Assembly: GCA_028023455.1 (NCBI GenBank)
Contig: JAQFVV010006310.1
Span: forward strand, 1,736,001 to 1,800,000
DNA: 64,000 bases
Direction of reading: 5' to 3'
Source: Epiperipatus broadwayi
Lineage: Eukaryota > Onychophora > Udeonychophora > Euonychophora > Peripatidae
Position numbers and translations under genes: made by a program. Of this stretch, positions 1 to 11,010 are shown one piece after another; position 1 is the stretch's first letter, and each line of letters opens with the position of its first letter. The notes beneath the pieces are model-generated. The model saw only the letters and a list, made by a program, of their open reading frames with translations, was not told the DNA's origin and made no database searches.

Positions 1-3000
1 AATATATTAAATAATATAATCCTGTGCTATATCAAGTAGATGGGTGCCATTTTACCATAATAAGTAATAAAATTTATATTTAAATAAAAATGTTTAGATT
101 TCTGAATCACTTCATTGTTAGAAACATTCCAATTGCAGATATTTTTTTATTTAAACATAAGAGGATTACTTTTTTACCCAGACTTGTGACAAATGTTAAA
201 AAAAAAAACCTAAATATTATATTATCTATCATTGTGCTAAACTGATTAGACCAGAGCTATTTAACTGCATTAATTAATAAAATTTATATGTAAATGAAGA
301 CATTTAAATTTCCAAATTATCTTTATTTAAAGATCCTAATTTATATTAAAAATATCACATAACTATTAATAATTTATTTAAAATAAACTTATTTAAAACA
401 TTACCTCATAATAATGATACTTACTAGCCAGGGTTAGAGTATGAGAACTTGAAATGTGGGATTTGGAGGTTGTTTCCAGTGCAATTTTATGCTTTTTTTA
501 AAATATTGATATTATCTTTTTTTTCTTTTTAATTCTAATATTATATTTTTTTAAAATATTAATATAATTTTTTATACATTTTATTAATATGCTTTTCATT
601 GGATTTGAATTGTCATGAAGTTTGTTATTTAGCTAAAATTCATAATTGATTCATGATATTTACCCAAATACATGATCATCCAAGACAAGAAAAACAGAAT
701 TAGTAAAAAACAATTTTTTAAAAAATATATATGTATTTCATTAAAATGATATTATCATTTAATGCCCTTATCATTTGTAACTATTCTATTGGAAAAGTGC
801 CTACAAAAGTCTCTATCTATTCTAGTGGAAGAAACCAATTGTTTGATTTTTTTAGTTATTATAATCTGCCATTAAAATGAAAGTAGCATGGTATAATGGC
901 TTCTAAAAATTTATTGAATAAATGTAAATGTGAAAATTTTTTTCCGTAAGTAATTTTAATGTAAATCCTTAAAACCCCCAGATACCTGAATATATAACAT
1001 GACTAAGTTTTTATAATGAAATAACATGCATACAAAAAAATTAAATCATAAAGCAATGTAAATATTCTATTATTCAACAAATATTTGAGAACCTAACTTT
1101 GTTAATAGAAAACATAACAAGCTATGCATGAGAAATTTTGAATAAAACAAAGTATGAAAACAATAATTATTTTTACCTAACTAATATAGAGTGACTCAGT
1201 TAAAGCTAATCTTTATTTATTACATTGTGGCCAGATGAATTAATATATAAATAAAAAGATAAAATTGTAAATAATGATAATCTTTTAATATTCTACTGTC
1301 TTTTGTTAAACAAAATTATACAGAATTCATTTTGTTTTAATTACCTAATTTTATTTCATGGGCAGGGGTGGGGTCTTTTTCACATGATAAAAACATTTAG
1401 ATATTTAAAAAAAATTAACTTGCAAATATAGATATATTAAAATTATATAAATTGGTACTTTTAATGTATAAATAATTCTGTATTTATTATAAACAAGATT
1501 TTGAATCAATATTAAAAAAAAAGCAAAATAAAATACTTATAATGCAAAAAAATATATTTTATTTTCTTCAATGCTTTATTGTGAATTCATTAATAAAATT
1601 ATCATAATTTAATTTTTTCTGCGAATTCTGATTCAATACATAAAAATGCCAATGAAGAGAATTGTTCTTGATCTATACTGATTTTACATTAACATTGTGA
1701 AACACTTAGGTATACAATGTAACTGAAAAATCTGCATTACTGAACAATCGATACTTCTACAGTTGTATTACTTCACATATGATATTCATTGTAGGACCTA
1801 CAAATTACAGGTTTTGTAAAAAAAAAAAAACAGTTTCCAGTTAATAAGTGATAAAATGTTTATTTTTTTAATTTTTACAAAAGATGTAACTCATGCAGGC
1901 CCAGGACCTTGATAAATGTGCCATTTTATTGCTCTCAGGCTAGATCTGTTTACAGGATCAGGGTTACTGAAATTTAGCTTGCACAATGTGCTTCTTAACA
2001 GTGGTCGAGTATGTGGATATATACATAGTGCATAGATTAATTTACATAGTCATTTCATACTCATCTCTAGTATATCATTAATATTTTTATTGTTGTCTTT
2101 TGTTATCATTTTTGGAGATACATTGGTTATACTTGTTTGTGCATGATTGCTCCAGCTGATGATATTCACACATACATATGATGTATTATCCATTTCTGAT
2201 GATTTAAACATTTTTTTTAATATACGGTCATAATTATCATTACTAAAAGGTCTTTTATAATTAATAAAATTGTTTTTCACATGATTAATCATGCAATACT
2301 ATGTATATTGTAGTTTGTGACAAGACATGTTGTCATTTGAATGAAAGTATGCTGCATTTATTTATCACATGTTAGGTTTTTTAGGTTATGTTAATTTCGA
2401 GCACTAAAGGTAAAAACAGAGCATAATAGTTTTATTTAAATGATTAAGCTGAGATGATTTTATTATTTTTCTAGGTGTAGGGGAATTTATTTAGGAACCA
2501 TTAGCTTTTCAATTTGCCTCTCTTAACATTGAGCTAGAATATTCAAGGTAGTAAAAGTATATGCTTTATCCAACAGCAAACATTTTTTTATTATCATTTC
2601 CAATATAATAATTTGAATTCTTTTTCACATAAATACACACAGACGAATATATGTTTAGTTTTTAGATAAGTTTGCTGCACTGTGTTGAGATATAGATCAG
2701 TATTATTTATTCTAACCTCAGCAAACTGGGTGTTGGAAATGGAGAGTGGTTCCATATAATATATAAACTTAATCTTTTTTTCAGTTAATTTTAAATGGCA
2801 TAGGTAAGTAACATTTAGTAATGAAGCAAATAGGAACTTTAACATATATACATAGCTTCTTAATGTGCAAAGAATGTTACGTAAAATAATCTTTAAATAG
2901 TTCATTATAGGTAAAGGGATATCCAGTTATATAATTCAAGAAAAACAATAAAAAAATAAAAGGTCTTATAAATCAAACTATTCAATTTGGGGGAGGAGTG

Positions 3001-3834
3001 GATTGAGTGTATTTTTTATCTTTGTTTAACTTCCTGGATAAGAATAAATAGATATCTAAAGAATGTAATTCAATATACACAATATGTATAGCAATGAGTA
3101 AGTCTTCTATCCATATCACATACTATCCATGCATGTAACAAAATTACTAGCCTAGAACTAAATCTGCTAAATATAAATTCATATATACACGTAAATATAT
3201 ATTTTCACGATTTAGATTCAAATATGGTCTGAGTAAAACTTGAAATTCTTTTTTAAGTTACATTCAAGTTTAGGATTGTTTTTTTGGAATTCATAGCTAG
3301 AAGAAAAACCAAATAGAAAATGACCCAATTTCTCACCATCCAGCAACTGGTGTTAATAATGACTTCTTGTTTCTCTATAAGCAACAATTAAAAATAAAGG
3401 CTGATTTACATACACCCATAGAGAAACAGTAAAGAATGGTCTTACTAAGCTTTCCAAATTGATGGGTGGGAAATGTTTGTGTTGATTTTTCATTTTTATT
3501 TAATCATCTAGCTAAGGATAGTTAGATATCTAAGGAATATATTCATTATGCAGACCCAAACTAGCAAAATCAATTGGTTCCATAAAATTTCTTATCAATA
3601 TAAGAAGCAAGCAATTATAATGATTTTCTATGGTTAAAAAAAAAAAAATCATTACCTTAAATTCAAAATGTATAAAATATATGAAAAAAAAAAAAAACGG
3701 GATTTAAAAAAAAAGCTTAAAATTGAAAAAAGTGATAACTAATGTGTAAAAGTTTTACAAGCATATTATTAACAACAAAACGTATCTATTGTATAATAAA
3801 AACATTTTAGTTAATATATATACACTGTATACAC
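1..3834. other. A/T-rich non-coding stretch
   Basis: No convincing gene is seen. The short open frames here have the low-complexity composition expected from A/T-rich DNA and no recognisable domain. Two weak internal similarities are visible: segments near 64-105 and 276-318 share a diverged motif around taataaaatttatat, and segments near 2990-3075 and 3460-3545 share a diverged block ending in tagatatctaa. These are probably remnants of old repeats. Confidence 0.6.
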
Positions 3835-3846
3835 TTTAATAAAAAT

Positions 3847-4745
3847 ATAATAACTGAAATACAGGCTTATTATATACCTGTATCAATTATATGTAATATA
3901 TAGGGTATATGAGCACAGACTTTCACACGACCCACCATTCTCCACTCTGTCTCATAACACTGATACACTTGAACATATATATGCAGAAGAGATAAATAAT
4001 CACCAATATACGTATTTCATGCTAAACCAGCAATCATCAGTTGGTTCAGATTATCATCTCTACACATATATGCAATAAGTGATCAGATATATATTAAGAT
4101 AGCCAATCTTTATGCTTTAATGGACAGGCTTCAATCCACTCCACACTCCAATTTTTCAACCATCCATCCAATTGAAAATCTGATGATGGAACGCTCAAAG
4201 GCTACCCTGAGGCTGAGATTCTCATCACACCTATGTTGACCTAAAGTCAATCTGACCCCTAATGTACATGAGGGGTCAGATTGACTTTAGGTCAACATGG
4301 GTGTGACGTTAATGTCCTGTACATGAGGGATCAGATTGACTTTAGGTCAACATGAGTGTGATGAGAATCTCGGCCTCATGTCCTGTACATGAAGGGTCTG
4401 CTTGACTTTAGGTCAACATGGGATCTCGGCCTCAGGGTGGCCTTTGAGTGTTCCATCATCAGATTTTCAATTGGATGGATGGTTGAAGAGTTGGAGTGTG
4501 GAGTGGATTAAAGCCTGTCCATTAAAGTATGAAGATTGGCTATCTTAATATATATCTGAGCACTTATTGCATATATGTGTAGAGATGATAATCTGGACCA
4601 ACTGATGATTGCTGATTTAGCATGAAATACGGATATTGGTGATTATTTATTTTTTCGGCATATGAGTGTTCAAGTATATCAGTGTTATGAGACAGAGTGG
4701 AAAGTGGTGGGTCGTGTGAAAGTCTGTGCTCATATACCCTATATA
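3847..4745. mobile_element. Fold-back element family A, copy 1 (about 0.9 kb)
   Basis: The left arm (about 3897-4240) and right arm (about 4370-4745) are inverted copies of each other. For example, the block with gacccaccattctccactc near 3930 returns as its reverse complement near 4700. Between the arms are three imperfect direct repeats built around a core containing gactttaggtcaacatg. A 12-bp direct repeat, TTTAATAAAAAT, flanks the whole element at 3835-3846 and 4746-4757, consistent with a target-site duplication. No protein is encoded. A related copy lies at 46747-47231. The 12-bp duplication suggests retrotransposition rather than a classical cut-and-paste transposon, but the family is not identified. 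Confidence 0.7.
4255..4440 (+). repeat. Three tandem units inside fold-back element A
   Basis: Three adjacent units share the order gtcctgtacatgagggg, then cagattgactttaggtcaac, then a gagaatctcggcctc tail that is present or shortened. The units vary in length (about 55-75 bp). The single-copy relative at 46935-47005 has one such unit, so this copy appears to have been expanded locally. Confidence 0.6.
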
Positions 4746-4757
4746 TTTAATAAAAAT

Positions 4758-6000
4758 GATAATTTCTCGATTTACGTTTTTTTCTAGCTAAGAATGATAT
4801 TTCCTGTGAATCATGATTCATTTTAAAATGAAGCATGAAAAAAAAAAAAAAAAAACACATTGTACATTTTAAAATTTATTTTTAATGCATTTTATATTTT
4901 ATTACCAAAGTTTTTTATTTTTGTAATTATCTAACCAATAAAACTTTAATTATTTTTTTTTTGCAATGCTGCTAATTTTTTTTTTTAAGGCGGTAGTTAG
5001 CGATTTTATTTATTTTACATAAATGCAGTCATAAGTAAATAAAAATTAGATCAAGAAATGTAGTATAGTTGATTGTCGCACTTTTAATAATGTAAAAAAT
5101 TAAATTTAAATATATTGCTGGTATTATTTTAATAAAGAATTATGGTATTTTTTTGTCTGAGGAAAATTAAAATTTCCATAGGTATAAAAATACTAGTTAA
5201 AAATTAGTTAAATGAAAGCTGTTTTTGAGGTAATGTACATATTTTAAAATTTATTATTAATACATTTTGTTGTTGTATATGACTAAAGTTTGTATTGAAA
5301 AGAAATTTATATTTTTACTGATATTTCTTATATTTCTAATGAAGGCCATTATAATCTTGGATATGCCAGAAACGAATTACAAGCATACTGAATAAAAATT
5401 AAACAATTGAGTAAAATTTTCAACTTACATTAATTATCGCTTGGTGAAACAGTAAGATTCGTATTCGAATCTTAAGTTTCACCTTTTTCTGTCGTCTCTC
5501 AATGACCGGTCTATCCCGCCCAAATTTAAATTTTTTGGTATCGAATTGTGTGTGTAGCAATATTAAAAATGTATAAATATATGTAGAATTCAGCATAAAT
5601 AGCACACATTTCGATCTCAAATTAAAGGCAATAAATAGGGATAAAATAATATAATTTACATTTCTTTTAGTTATATAATTTTGTATAATTTTAATCATTT
5701 ATTTTGGATTATAAAGTTCGTATTTATTGCTTTGTTTAAATTTCGTTTAATAATAATTCTAAAAAAATCTGATGTAATATTTAATTAAAAGTTAAAATAA
5801 TCTTATGTTCCCTTTTTGTCTTTGAAATTTAAAAGCATCGGTCAGTGATAGATAATAGATTAATTAAAGAAAAATTCCCCAAAATGTAATTAGTAAATGT
5901 AAAATGTAAACAATAGAACGGCAGCTTTCTTTAATTAAAACCAACAAAATGCATTGATTATCCTCAGGGCAGATTAAGTAGAACCTAAAAATACCTTAAC
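4758..6000. other. A/T-rich non-coding stretch
   Basis: Homopolymer runs at 4838-4855 and 4952-4986 dominate. Blocks near 4861-4915 and 5230-5290 are diverged direct repeats around ttttaaaatttatt. A minus-strand open frame at 5420-5698 is hydrophobic low-complexity sequence with no recognised domain. I do not call it a gene. Confidence 0.5.
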
Positions 6001-6043
6001 AAAAATGTGAAAGATCAAGATAAGAAAAGAGGCCATCTTAGAC

Positions 6044-6352
6044 TTGCTGGAGACATTCACTTCAACTTTAGCTTTGCTCTCGATCACTGAGAGTCTCCAA
6101 AAATATAAAAATAATTTGTTCCTGTCAAGGTATGACCGAGTAAAGCACCTAGATTATTCTCCATCGGGAGATGGCCTATCGGATGCCGAACTTTCCATTG
6201 CCCGTCATAAATTCACCATGAAGATCTGTTGCCTGAATTAAATGAGAAAGCTGCTGCTGCTGTGAAATTAAATGAAATATCTAAATACAAGAAAGAATTG
6301 CCAATCGTGAACTTTTTGCTGCTAAACTAATGGAATCAGAAAACTTCTTATA
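6044..6352 (+). pseudogene. Coding-like fragment with frame breaks, function unknown
   Basis: An open frame starts at 6044 and runs 65 codons. Near 6213-6225 the plausible coding frame shifts: the following frame reads HHEDLLPELNEKAAAAVKLN, an alanine-rich, probably helical stretch. A further 1-nt shift near 6300 gives a stretch ending ANRELFAAKLMESENFL before a TAA near 6350. The base composition is richer in G+C than its surroundings, and the charged amphipathic residues look like real helical or coiled-coil protein rather than A/T noise. I do not recognise the family. It could be a retropseudogene or a decayed exon. The need for two frame changes argues against a live gene. Confidence 0.35.
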
Positions 6353-6960
6353 AAACAGATACTTGTCTGTGTTCAAACTCTAGAGTACTCTAATAATATG
6401 CTATAGCACTTCTTCATATTACTTATCTAAATTATAAAATGTAAAAACTATCATTTGTATAACTAAAATTGAATAATTAATTTAATGTGTAAATTTCTCT
6501 AATAATCTAGCTTACCTCACTCTATCTTTCTTGGGTGCGTATTTCTCAAATCTACATTTTATCTATCATTATTATTTAATTATTGCATGCTCATAATTGT
6601 CTCAATTTTCAAAGTTTAAATCTATGATCGCTTGGAACAATGAATGCATGTCAAATTTTCATTAATATTTGCTTTCATAACCAACTTAACTTTCATATAA
6701 ATCGACACGCATTCAATGCATCATTTATTGTAATGCAGGGGTCTACTACTTCACAAATGGCTGACGTATTAGTTATAATAATTCCCAATTTATATATGTT
6801 TTGTATTTATTAAATCATCATGAATAATTCCAGAAAATTACATTTCTTTGACAGTCACCAATGTTCTTTAGTAAATGTTGATAATGTAGGGCCGAATTAG
6901 AAATCTATTTAAATCTTATCATAATTGTTTATAGTTATACATGTGTTACGTTTTAAAGAT
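6353..6960. other. A/T-rich stretch, no gene seen
   Basis: Ordinary A/T-rich sequence. No repeat, RNA or coding signal could be supported by reading it. Confidence 0.5.
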
Positions 6961-7260
6961 GCGATGATCTATTCCGCCATAAATATTCCGGATTCTTCAG
7001 GGTTGAAATTAACCCCAGTCATCCTACACAAGCGGACATAATAAATGCTCCCGTAGGATTTGACCCGTCATGCAGCCAGCCGGCAAATTGCGACATGGAC
7101 CGCTTGTCCCTGGTTATGCTTATGTGACACCTTACTTCATCGGGCTGAGGTAGAGACCAGCCCGACAGTCTTATAAACTCATTTGCGGCATTGCAGTTTC
7201 AATATACTGCCATTCCATATCGCCTTTCTAAAGCGTACCACGTGTTCCTTTACTTAATTT
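6961..7260. other. G+C-richer block with hairpin, unclassified
   Basis: This block stands out by its composition from the A/T-rich flanks. It contains a hairpin with 7-bp arms, cgggctg and cagcccg, near 7140-7165, around a 10-nt loop. All three frames on each strand are interrupted. It could be a solo LTR fragment or another retroelement piece. I did not find a matching second copy in the window, so the class stays open. Confidence 0.3.
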
Positions 7261-7764
7261 TATTATTCTATATATCACTCCGCCTCTGCATTATCTTCGT
7301 AATTCACTCTCAAATAAATGTTTGCCCTTAGTCATAAAATAAATATTTTAATTAAATAAATATATGTCCGCCGCTACTCTTAAATCTTACTTTAGACTCT
7401 TGCATTGCAAAGGTATAAATTCCCCAATGCATGCATTAGAAATACTTACTCGAGAATTTTAGGTAGCTAGATTACACCTTCAAATAAATGTATTCCTTTT
7501 GTAAACATTACAATATCGGAAATACTGCTACTGAAGTCCTCAATATAAAATAATGTATAAATAAATAAATAAATGTATTCTTTAAAATATAATAGTATTG
7601 CAAATCCCGCTAATGAAGCTTTGAATCCATAAAATATTATTAGTAAATGATTTTCTTATTAAAATGTGTGAATAAATAATTTTAAACTATACATCTGCAG
7701 TTACGTTTCATTTATTCGATACCCATTCTATATAATATTTTCTTGATTATGTAAATATGAATGT
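7261..7764. repeat. Diverged units around aaataaatgtatt
   Basis: Three loosely related segments, near 7310-7370, 7480-7545 and 7560-7640, each begin with an AAATAAATGT-like block. The last two continue through a variant of ctactgaagtcctcaatata / ctaatgaagctttgaatcca. This is probably an old tandem duplication. No coding signal is present. Confidence 0.35.
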
Positions 7765-8031
7765 TTAATTAATATTAGTTTGATTATTGGCTAACTCGAG
7801 AATAAAATCATGAATTTCTTGCATATCCCTGACCACCGTGCCTAAGGAAATATTTACTAATGTCGCATCAGATGCATTGTTTCGTGGATTGTATTGTGGA
7901 ACTGATAAACTATGTTTGAACTCAGTAACACGGGTGGCTTCGCTACCTCGATGGTGCTGCTGTTCTGCGTGGTGGTCGAATTCTGCACTATGTTTACAAG
8001 TCGCATGTTTTCTGATTGCTACATTGGTCAT
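7765..8031 (-). CDS. Possible exon or small ORF, unknown (88 codons)
   Basis: The minus strand is open for 88 codons with a balanced composition. The N-terminal third is rich in His, Lys and Arg. The C-terminal half is more ordinary, with several N-x-S/T sites and the stretch VVRDMQEIHDFILELANNQT, which looks like an amphipathic helix. No domain is recognised. The same DNA is open on the plus strand (7912-8094), where the product would be hydrophobic, so at most one strand is likely to be real. Composition richer in G+C than the neighbours is the main reason for listing it. No splice sites or promoter could be assigned. Confidence 0.25.
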   Translation of the reverse strand: MTNVAIRKHATCKHSAEFDHHAEQQHHRGSEATRVTEFKHSLSVPQYNPRNNASDATLVNISLGTVVRDMQEIHDFILELANNQTNIN

Positions 8032-8094
8032 ATAAAGTTTATTATTAATTGCATTAGTATACTATCCCTCCCCCCCATTTTAAAGCAAAAATAA

Positions 8095-9780
8095 TTTACA
8101 TTTACAATAATAGCATTTTTGTCTTGGGGAGAATTTATGTAAAGCTACTGGCTTTTAAAACAAAAGATTTTGTTGGAGGTATGCTTAAAAACAGTTTTTT
8201 AATTAGTATTTCAATTTTTTTTATTTATTAAAATAGAATTAAACTTTATTGGTACAAAATGTTTTACAAGATAAGCATTAATTTACATAGTATAATATGG
8301 AGATCTAAGATGATACACTGTATTTTTGTCCATAGCGTTTCCAAAAATGGATCAAGCTGTGACAACTCAGAGCATTAGTCCATGACATGATTAATTATTA
8401 AAAGTAAACCTAGGTTACAATTAGGAATTATTTGTAAAGTCTAGAGTTCAAATCTGAAAAGCATTTAAGGAATATAATATTGAAAAATCCAATTTGCAGC
8501 AGATAATTTGAAGAATAGGAAAACACTTGAGATAATATAAAATAGGGCTGTCAGTCTACAATTCAGTTCTCCAGAATGGCCTTGAATATCCCCAGAAGAG
8601 AACAATTCAGTATACTTTGGAAGACTTATGGAGAATTAGGAAAAAAAACTAAGCTTTGAAATGTCTCTGCTGAAAACCATTCTAATCCATTATGAAGAAC
8701 CATATGAACAGTAAAGGGCCAACCCTATCAATAATCACATTGGAAATAATAGTAATAAATAAGGTGAATCACTTGTAATTAAAGCCATTAGGCCAAACTG
8801 CAGCTTACTTTGCAATAACACAGGGATAAAATCATTTATAAGAATAATGCTGCAAAAATGTTAAAAAATTAATGTTATTTCTCATTTGCTATGAATGAGA
8901 AAATCAATGTCAGAAACGATCCCCATAGCATCCTCATTGTAGCTCTCATATTTAACAGACCCTTTCATCCACTCAGCAAAACTAAGTGAAATGAAGAATT
9001 TTCATTAAAAGGCAAAATTACTGTAGTAATCTATTGAAATTTCAATGGCTGCCATATAATTTGCACAGTATTTTTTATAAATGTTGAAATTATTTTTACT
9101 TGTGATAACGTGTTGACATAATTTATATATGAAAAGAGAGCTAAGAAACTCCCCTTTTAAATAGGAATAGTTTTAGAAAAAATTAATTCCCTAAACTAAG
9201 AAAAAAGGAACTAAAACAGGGAGCCAATAACATGTGATGTGATACACTGTGACTTCTCCTTAAATGGAGTCAGGAATCTCTCAGCAACTACGCCCAGAAA
9301 AACCTGTTAACTGGAGTCCTTGGCTACCTCTAGTGGACTCTTTTTTATTGTTTTGCCTTAAAAATTACTCTGGACATTCATTAATGAATTACATCAGCAT
9401 TTATTTATATGCAAATTTTATCAAATATCAAAAAAAAAAAAATCCTTAAATTAAATTTTTTTTATTACTGCAATATTATATGCAAATTGCTATAAATGGC
9501 TTTGTTTAAACAAACACTTGAAAAATTTGGACTACGTAAATTTATTTATTTGTTTGCTTTGGCAGATGTGAAAATATTTTTAAACAGTTTTTCTCTGTTT
9601 TTAAACATACTGCTATTAAAAGATTTTATATGTGAATATTTGTTATATTAATTTTCTATAGTTTAATCCAATTTGCCAAGTGAAAAAAAAAGAAACATAA
9701 ATTTAAAAAAATAAAAATTTAGATATAAAAAAATCAAAATTAATTTAATTAAAGATAGTTAAAATATTATAAAACTAAAC
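8095..9780. other. A/T-rich non-coding stretch
   Basis: No convincing gene, RNA or element. Short frames (for example around 9264-9449) have no recognisable features. Confidence 0.5.
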
Positions 9781-9784
9781 TAAC

Positions 9785-10370
9785 ATTTGTAGTTTGCTTT
9801 TTGCTATTCAGCAATGGTCCCACAATAAGCTCAGAGTGTTTCATTTTTAAGTAACTAATGTTTGCTTTGCAGTTTTGCATGACAATAACTAGAATTAAAA
9901 TGTCTAGAAGTCAGCACTGTCCAGTAAAACCTCCATTCAAGATGATCAAAAGTAACAGCTTTACAAAAGATATAAAAAGTATTTTGTGCATACGGCTGAT
10001 TTTGTTTTTTCAAAAATTAAGTTCTGTTTTTGAGAATTTGAAAGCACTATTTTACACACATCTTATTTATTTTTTTATAAAATTAAATATTTATTTACCA
10101 GTAAGTATGTGATGCATTCATTTAGTTTTTACTTGAATCTCTTTGTTTTTAGCTGAAAATTATTTGATTGAAAATTTATAAATAAAAAGGAAGTGCTTAT
10201 TAGTTTTGTAAATTGGAAAAGTAATTTTACACATAATTAATGAAATCATTTTTATTTTTGTAAATCAAATTCAGTATTTGTTTCTCAGTAAGTAAGTGAT
10301 ATATTAATTCAGTTTTTATTTGAAAGTATTTATTTTTGTTTATTCTTCATCAAAATTCATTTTATTGCTA
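9785..10370 (+). repeat. Dispersed diverged repeat, copy 1
   Basis: Landmarks in this stretch recur in the same order at 43575-44150: a gttcagagtg-like block, gtcagcactgtccagt (there gtcagcattatccagt), a cataaaattaaat block and a ttagc-aaaattatt-gattgaaaat block. Within this copy, 10060-10150 and 10225-10330 are themselves related (shared agtaagtRtgtgat followed by ttcagtttttat). It is old and unclassified. No protein is visible. Confidence 0.4.
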
Positions 10371-10429
10371 GAAACTTCATTGAGAATATTTTTCTCAGCA
10401 TTACCATTTCCTATATGTATACAAGCTGT

Positions 10430-10622
10430 TAAAGCAGAGGCAAAACTCTCCATACAGTAGTGCCACCCAGTGCAAGCTAGAGTAAACAATGAATGCAAGA
10501 AGGTGTGTGCATAAAACCCCTATTTAATGCCTAAATTATTTAGGACCAGTACTCCCAGACTAGTTTATAGCTTTTATCAGTGAAAAGCTTTGGATCTGAG
10601 AGCACTGCATCTAGACCGTAGA
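10430..10622 (-). mobile_element. Partial copy of fold-back element family B
   Basis: The block from gcaaaactctccatac to ctgagagcactgcatct matches the left arm and centre of the complete copies at 24593-24882 and 54965-55311. The second arm is missing, so the copy is truncated at about 10620. On the minus strand its centre reads CTGATAA, a 9-nt spacer, then TAAAC, a degraded form of the CTGACGA...GAAAC core seen intact in the 24.7-kb copy. Confidence 0.65.
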
Positions 10623-10787
10623 ATATAATGCAACCCTCCAGCAGCCACTTTTTACCTATTTAGTTAACTATAAAGTTATAAGTCCAAAATAAAAACACTG
10701 TAATGTTTTCAATCCAAGCTTATATACTTTTCTCATTAAAATAGATTTAAATTTTTTCCCCACTTCTCCTTATTTGCATTGATTAAT

Positions 10788-11010
10788 TATATATATAATA
10801 TACCATTTACTCCTTAATTAATACTTTACAATGCAATTTTAACATATGATTTATTTCTTCTTGCTTACAGTATTAATTGTATATGTTTAAATATTGTAGC
10901 TCTGATGATGACTGCAAGGCAGTTGAAACTGTAAGCAAGAAGAAATCAATCATATGTTAAAATTGCATTGTAAAGTGTTAATTAAGAAATGTATGTATAT
11001 TATATATATA
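10788..11010. mobile_element. Palindromic element with about 80-bp stem
   Basis: The left arm (10788-10871) and right arm (10925-11010) are inverted copies, including caatgcaattttaacatat and its reverse complement and the cttcttgcttacag / ctgtaagcaagaag pair. The loop carries a CTGATGA...GAAAC core. Other palindromes in the window with the same kind of core lie at 39951-40105, 61772-62135 and 62681-62968. No target duplication was clear in the A/T-rich flanks. Confidence 0.7.
10850..10950 (+). ncRNA. Hammerhead-ribozyme-like core (best candidate)
   Basis: CTGATGA lies at 10902-10908, a potential stem II of ACTGC/GCAGT follows, then GAAAC at 10925-10929. The AC of GAAAC continues into a stem III whose partner strand ends in CAGT, followed by A, so the expected cleavage triplet GUA falls at 10870-10872 exactly where a hammerhead would need it. 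The weak point is stem I: the sequence between 10873 and 10901 pairs poorly. Conserved core residues are present, but activity is inference. It could be a decayed ribozyme of a Penelope-like or other retroelement. Confidence 0.45.
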
